A stretch of DNA of 64,000 nt from Candidatus Geothrix skivensis (GTDB taxonomy: Bacteria > Acidobacteriota > Holophagae > Holophagales > Holophagaceae). How positions within the stretch are numbered: the first letter of the stretch is position 1; every line of letters begins with the position of its first letter. Location of the stretch: contig JADKIO010000005.1 of the NCBI GenBank assembly GCA_016721195.1, forward strand, positions 618,001 to 682,000, written 5' to 3'. The position numbers and the translations under genes are program-made. The notes beneath the pieces are model-generated. The model saw only the letters and a list, made by a program, of their open reading frames with translations, made no database searches and was not told the DNA's origin. Below, piece after piece: positions 62,171 through 64,000 of this stretch.

Positions 62171-64000
62171 ATGAAGATACGTCGCTGGATACCACCCCTG
62201 CTCCTGCTTCTCGTGGCCTCTGCGGTCATGGTCGGATGGTTGTGGACCCGTGAGGCCCTGCCGCAGGCCCAGGAGAGTACAGCCACTCTTAAACCTAATA
62301 AACAGGCAGGAAAGGGCCTTCGGCGCGAGGGTCCGCCCCGGGAACGGCTGGTGGACCAGACCCCCCTGCTGACCGCCCGCAGCCTGGTGGCCCTGGCGGC
62401 CACGCTTGAAGAAAAGCAGCTGGCTCTGCAGGCTGAACGCCTTGGCAATCATTCCGTCGATCTCGCCTTCTCCGATTCCCTGCGCCGGGCCGCCACTGCC
62501 CAGCCAGTGCAGACCCCTGAGATCAAGCAGCTGGCGGAGGCCAAGGCCAAGGCCCAGGCCACGTTCGAGGCCAATCAGCAGCTGCTCCTCCGGCTCACGC
62601 GGCAGCTGGCCAGTGCCCGGGGACCCCTGAAGGACACCCTGGAAGATCAGATTGAGGTCGCCAAGGCCCAGGGAGAGCTGGACAAGGATGAACTGGAGAC
62701 CGCCTCGAACGACCTGGCGAAGGCCGGAGGTGATCCCCAGGCCAAGATCAAACGGCTGAAGGAGGCTCACGAAGCTGCGGACCGGGAATCCATGCAGGTC
62801 ATGGCGGTAGCCAAGCCTGCGCCGCTGTTTCAGGCCGGGAGCCTGGTGGGCAGGATCCTGGAATGGCGAGGCCAGCGCCACAAGTACGCGCGGCTGGAAC
62901 AGGCGCGGCTGGAGGCCCAGACCAAGGGCCAGTCCCTGGCCAAGCGCCGGACAGAAATCGAGGCCCAGGCCAAGGCCGAGCAGGAGGACCGCGAAGCCGC
63001 GAAGTTCTGGGCCGCAAATCTGGTGAAGGAGTCCGCGGCTGCTGGGGGCGGGCCCGGACGGGACCAGGCCCGGTCCGCCGTGTCCTACCTCCAGCAATAT
63101 GGCGAGGTTCAGCAGCGGCTCTCCACCATGACCCGCCGGATCCAGGATCAGCAGGCCCTGGGGGAGACCTACGGGGCCTGGATGGGGCTGGTGGATGGGT
63201 ACCGAAACACCGCCCTCCATGGGGTGCTGACCCGGGTGCTGGTGATCCTGGGTGTGGCCCTGCTGGCCTATCTCCTGGGCCTGCTGGTGGGGCAGGGCTT
63301 CCAACGGCTGGATGGGGGAGACCGCGTGTCGGTGGCCGCCCACAAGTCGGTCCTGAAAGTCATCCTGCGGGTGGTCGCGGCGCTGGCGATCATCCTGCTC
63401 ATCCTGGGCATTCCCCCCCAGGCCACCACGGTGTTCGGCCTGGCGGGAGCGGGGCTCACGGTGGCGCTCAAGGACTTCATCGTGGCCTTCTTCGGCTGGT
63501 TCATCCTCATGGGGAAGAACGGCATCCGGGTGGGTGACTGGGTGGAGATCCGCGGGGTCGGCGGCGAGGTCGTCGAGATCGGGCTTCTCCGCACCGTGAT
63601 CCTCGAGACGGGCAGCTGGAGTGATGCGGGGCACCCCACCGGCAGGAGGGTCGCCTTCGTGAACAATTTCGCCATCGAGGGTCATTTCTTCAACTTCTCG
63701 ACGTCCGGCAAGTGGATGTGGGACGAGCTGCGCGTCCTGGTGCAGCCCGGCCAGGATCCCTACCCGGTCATCGACGGCGTGCAGCGGCTCGTGGAGAAGC
63801 AAACGGAGGCCAATGCCAAGCTGGCGGAAGCGGAGTGGCAGCAGACGGCGGCCCGCTACCGGGTCAAGGCCTTCTCCGTGGTCCCTGGGGTGCAGGTGGT
63901 ACCAGGCACGAATGGCATGGAGGTCCGGGCCCGCTACATCACCCGCGCCTTCGAGCGTCACGAGACCCGCTTGCGGTTGAACCAGGCCGTGGTGGAGCTC
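62171..64000 (+). CDS. MscS-family mechanosensitive channel with long coiled-coil region (3' end cut by window)
   Basis: Open frame from ATG 62171 to the window end (610 codons). N-terminal membrane anchor (IRRWIPPLLLLLVASAVMVGW), then about 320 residues of Gln/Lys/Glu/Ala-rich coiled coil (EIKQLAEAKAKAQATFEANQ), two or three membrane helices (GVLTRVLVILGVALLAYLLG, VVAALAIILLILGIPP), and the MscS pore/beta domain TTVFGLAGAGLTVALKDFIV, NGIRVGDWVEIRGVGGEVVEIG. A large periplasmic-coil MscS of the MscK/YbiO type, opened by membrane tension. The C terminus is not visible. Confidence 0.88.
   Translation, partial: MKIRRWIPPLLLLLVASAVMVGWLWTREALPQAQESTATLKPNKQAGKGLRREGPPRERLVDQTPLLTARSLVALAATLEEKQLALQAERLGNHSVDLAFSDSLRRAATAQPVQTPEIKQLAEAKAKAQATFEANQQLLLRLTRQLASARGPLKDTLEDQIEVAKAQGELDKDELETASNDLAKAGGDPQAKIKRLKEAHEAADRESMQVMAVAKPAPLFQAGSLVGRILEWRGQRHKYARLEQARLEAQTKGQSLAKRRTEIEAQAKAEQEDREAAKFWAANLVKESAAAGGGPGRDQARSAVSYLQQYGEVQQRLSTMTRRIQDQQALGETYGAWMGLVDGYRNTALHGVLTRVLVILGVALLAYLLGLLVGQGFQRLDGGDRVSVAAHKSVLKVILRVVAALAIILLILGIPPQATTVFGLAGAGLTVALKDFIVAFFGWFILMGKNGIRVGDWVEIRGVGGEVVEIGLLRTVILETGSWSDAGHPTGRRVAFVNNFAIEGHFFNFSTSGKWMWDELRVLVQPGQDPYPVIDGVQRLVEKQTEANAKLAEAEWQQTAARYRVKAFSVVPGVQVVPGTNGMEVRARYITRAFERHETRLRLNQAVVEL

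Noticed and set aside
62153..63961. 602-codon minus-strand ORF opposite the MscS gene
   Set aside because: Gln/Leu/Gly-rich antisense frame in phase with the plus-strand codons; the MscS motifs are on the plus strand.

Overview
A 64 kb chromosomal segment of a high-GC, diderm (Gram-negative type) bacterium. Lipid A synthesis (lpxA), secretin and type IV pilus genes, lipoproteins and LPS-type envelope genes point to an outer membrane. The gene mix (MoaB/PurE/RapZ/TlyA/MltG, split RdgC-like pair, pilMNOPQ, GAF-less HD-GYP family with a long insert) resembles Acidobacteriota of the Holophaga/Geothrix type. That assignment is inference from gene style, not from an rRNA; there is no rRNA here. No phage, insertion sequence, CRISPR array or obvious island was seen; this is mostly core genome, densely packed and with many 1-20 bp gene overlaps.

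Layout. 1-3.2 kb: HD-GYP signalling protein (5' cut by the window), fabZ-lpxA-era. 3.5-5.6 kb: CapD/WbpM-type nucleotide-sugar dehydratase. 5.7-7.2 kb (minus): beta-carbonic anhydrase and a MacB/LolD-type ATPase. 7.3-11.8 kb: an acyltransferase/carrier-like/AMP-ligase fusion, then on the minus strand a SanA-like protein and a thiolase. 11.8-16.4 kb: giant lipoprotein with a decayed PHP-like domain, dnaB. 16.5-19.3 kb (minus): gatA and a 2-oxoacid dehydrogenase E2. 19.5-25.9 kb: DnaJ-TPR protein, PP2C phosphatase, then pilMNOPQ closed by a strong terminator. 26-27.2 kb (minus): 3-hydroxyacyl-CoA dehydrogenase-like gene whose end overlaps two very small genes. 27.4-32.8 kb: second PP2C, RdgC-like pair, amidase, lipoprotein, purE, moaB/mog. 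32.8-38.5 kb: membrane protein, YqgE, amtB-PII, a duplicated-domain protein, photolyase. 38.6-43.6 kb: quinone oxidoreductase, 2Fe-2S ferredoxin, thiL-DUF2062-ybaB-recR operon, 4Fe-4S ferredoxin, CheX. 43.6-50.7 kb: yqeY, proS, ndk, secA, rapZ. 50.7-57.4 kb: saccharopine dehydrogenase-like, mltG-tlyA, aldehyde dehydrogenase-like, site-2 protease, trpS, tRNA-Lys. 57.4-64 kb: NlpC/P60, CapA, glycosylasparaginase-type, proline dehydrogenase, a Cys-rich secreted peptide and a MscS channel running off the window.

Themes. Envelope building and remodelling (LpxA, CapD, amidase, MltG, NlpC, SanA, MscS, SecA, type IV pilus) dominates. A second theme is enzymes that keep a family fold but have lost a signature residue: the thiolase (second Cys to Gly), the aldehyde dehydrogenase (catalytic Cys to Val), the carrier-like domain (Ser to Ala), the hydroxyacyl-CoA dehydrogenase (Asn to Ala), PII (no Tyr in the T-loop) and the PHP-like lipoprotein. 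No single complete novel defence or metabolic system is evident; the most promising unknowns are the duplicated FCGR-domain protein, the split RdgC pair next to a phosphatase, the nested small genes at 26 kb and the Cys-rich small proteins.
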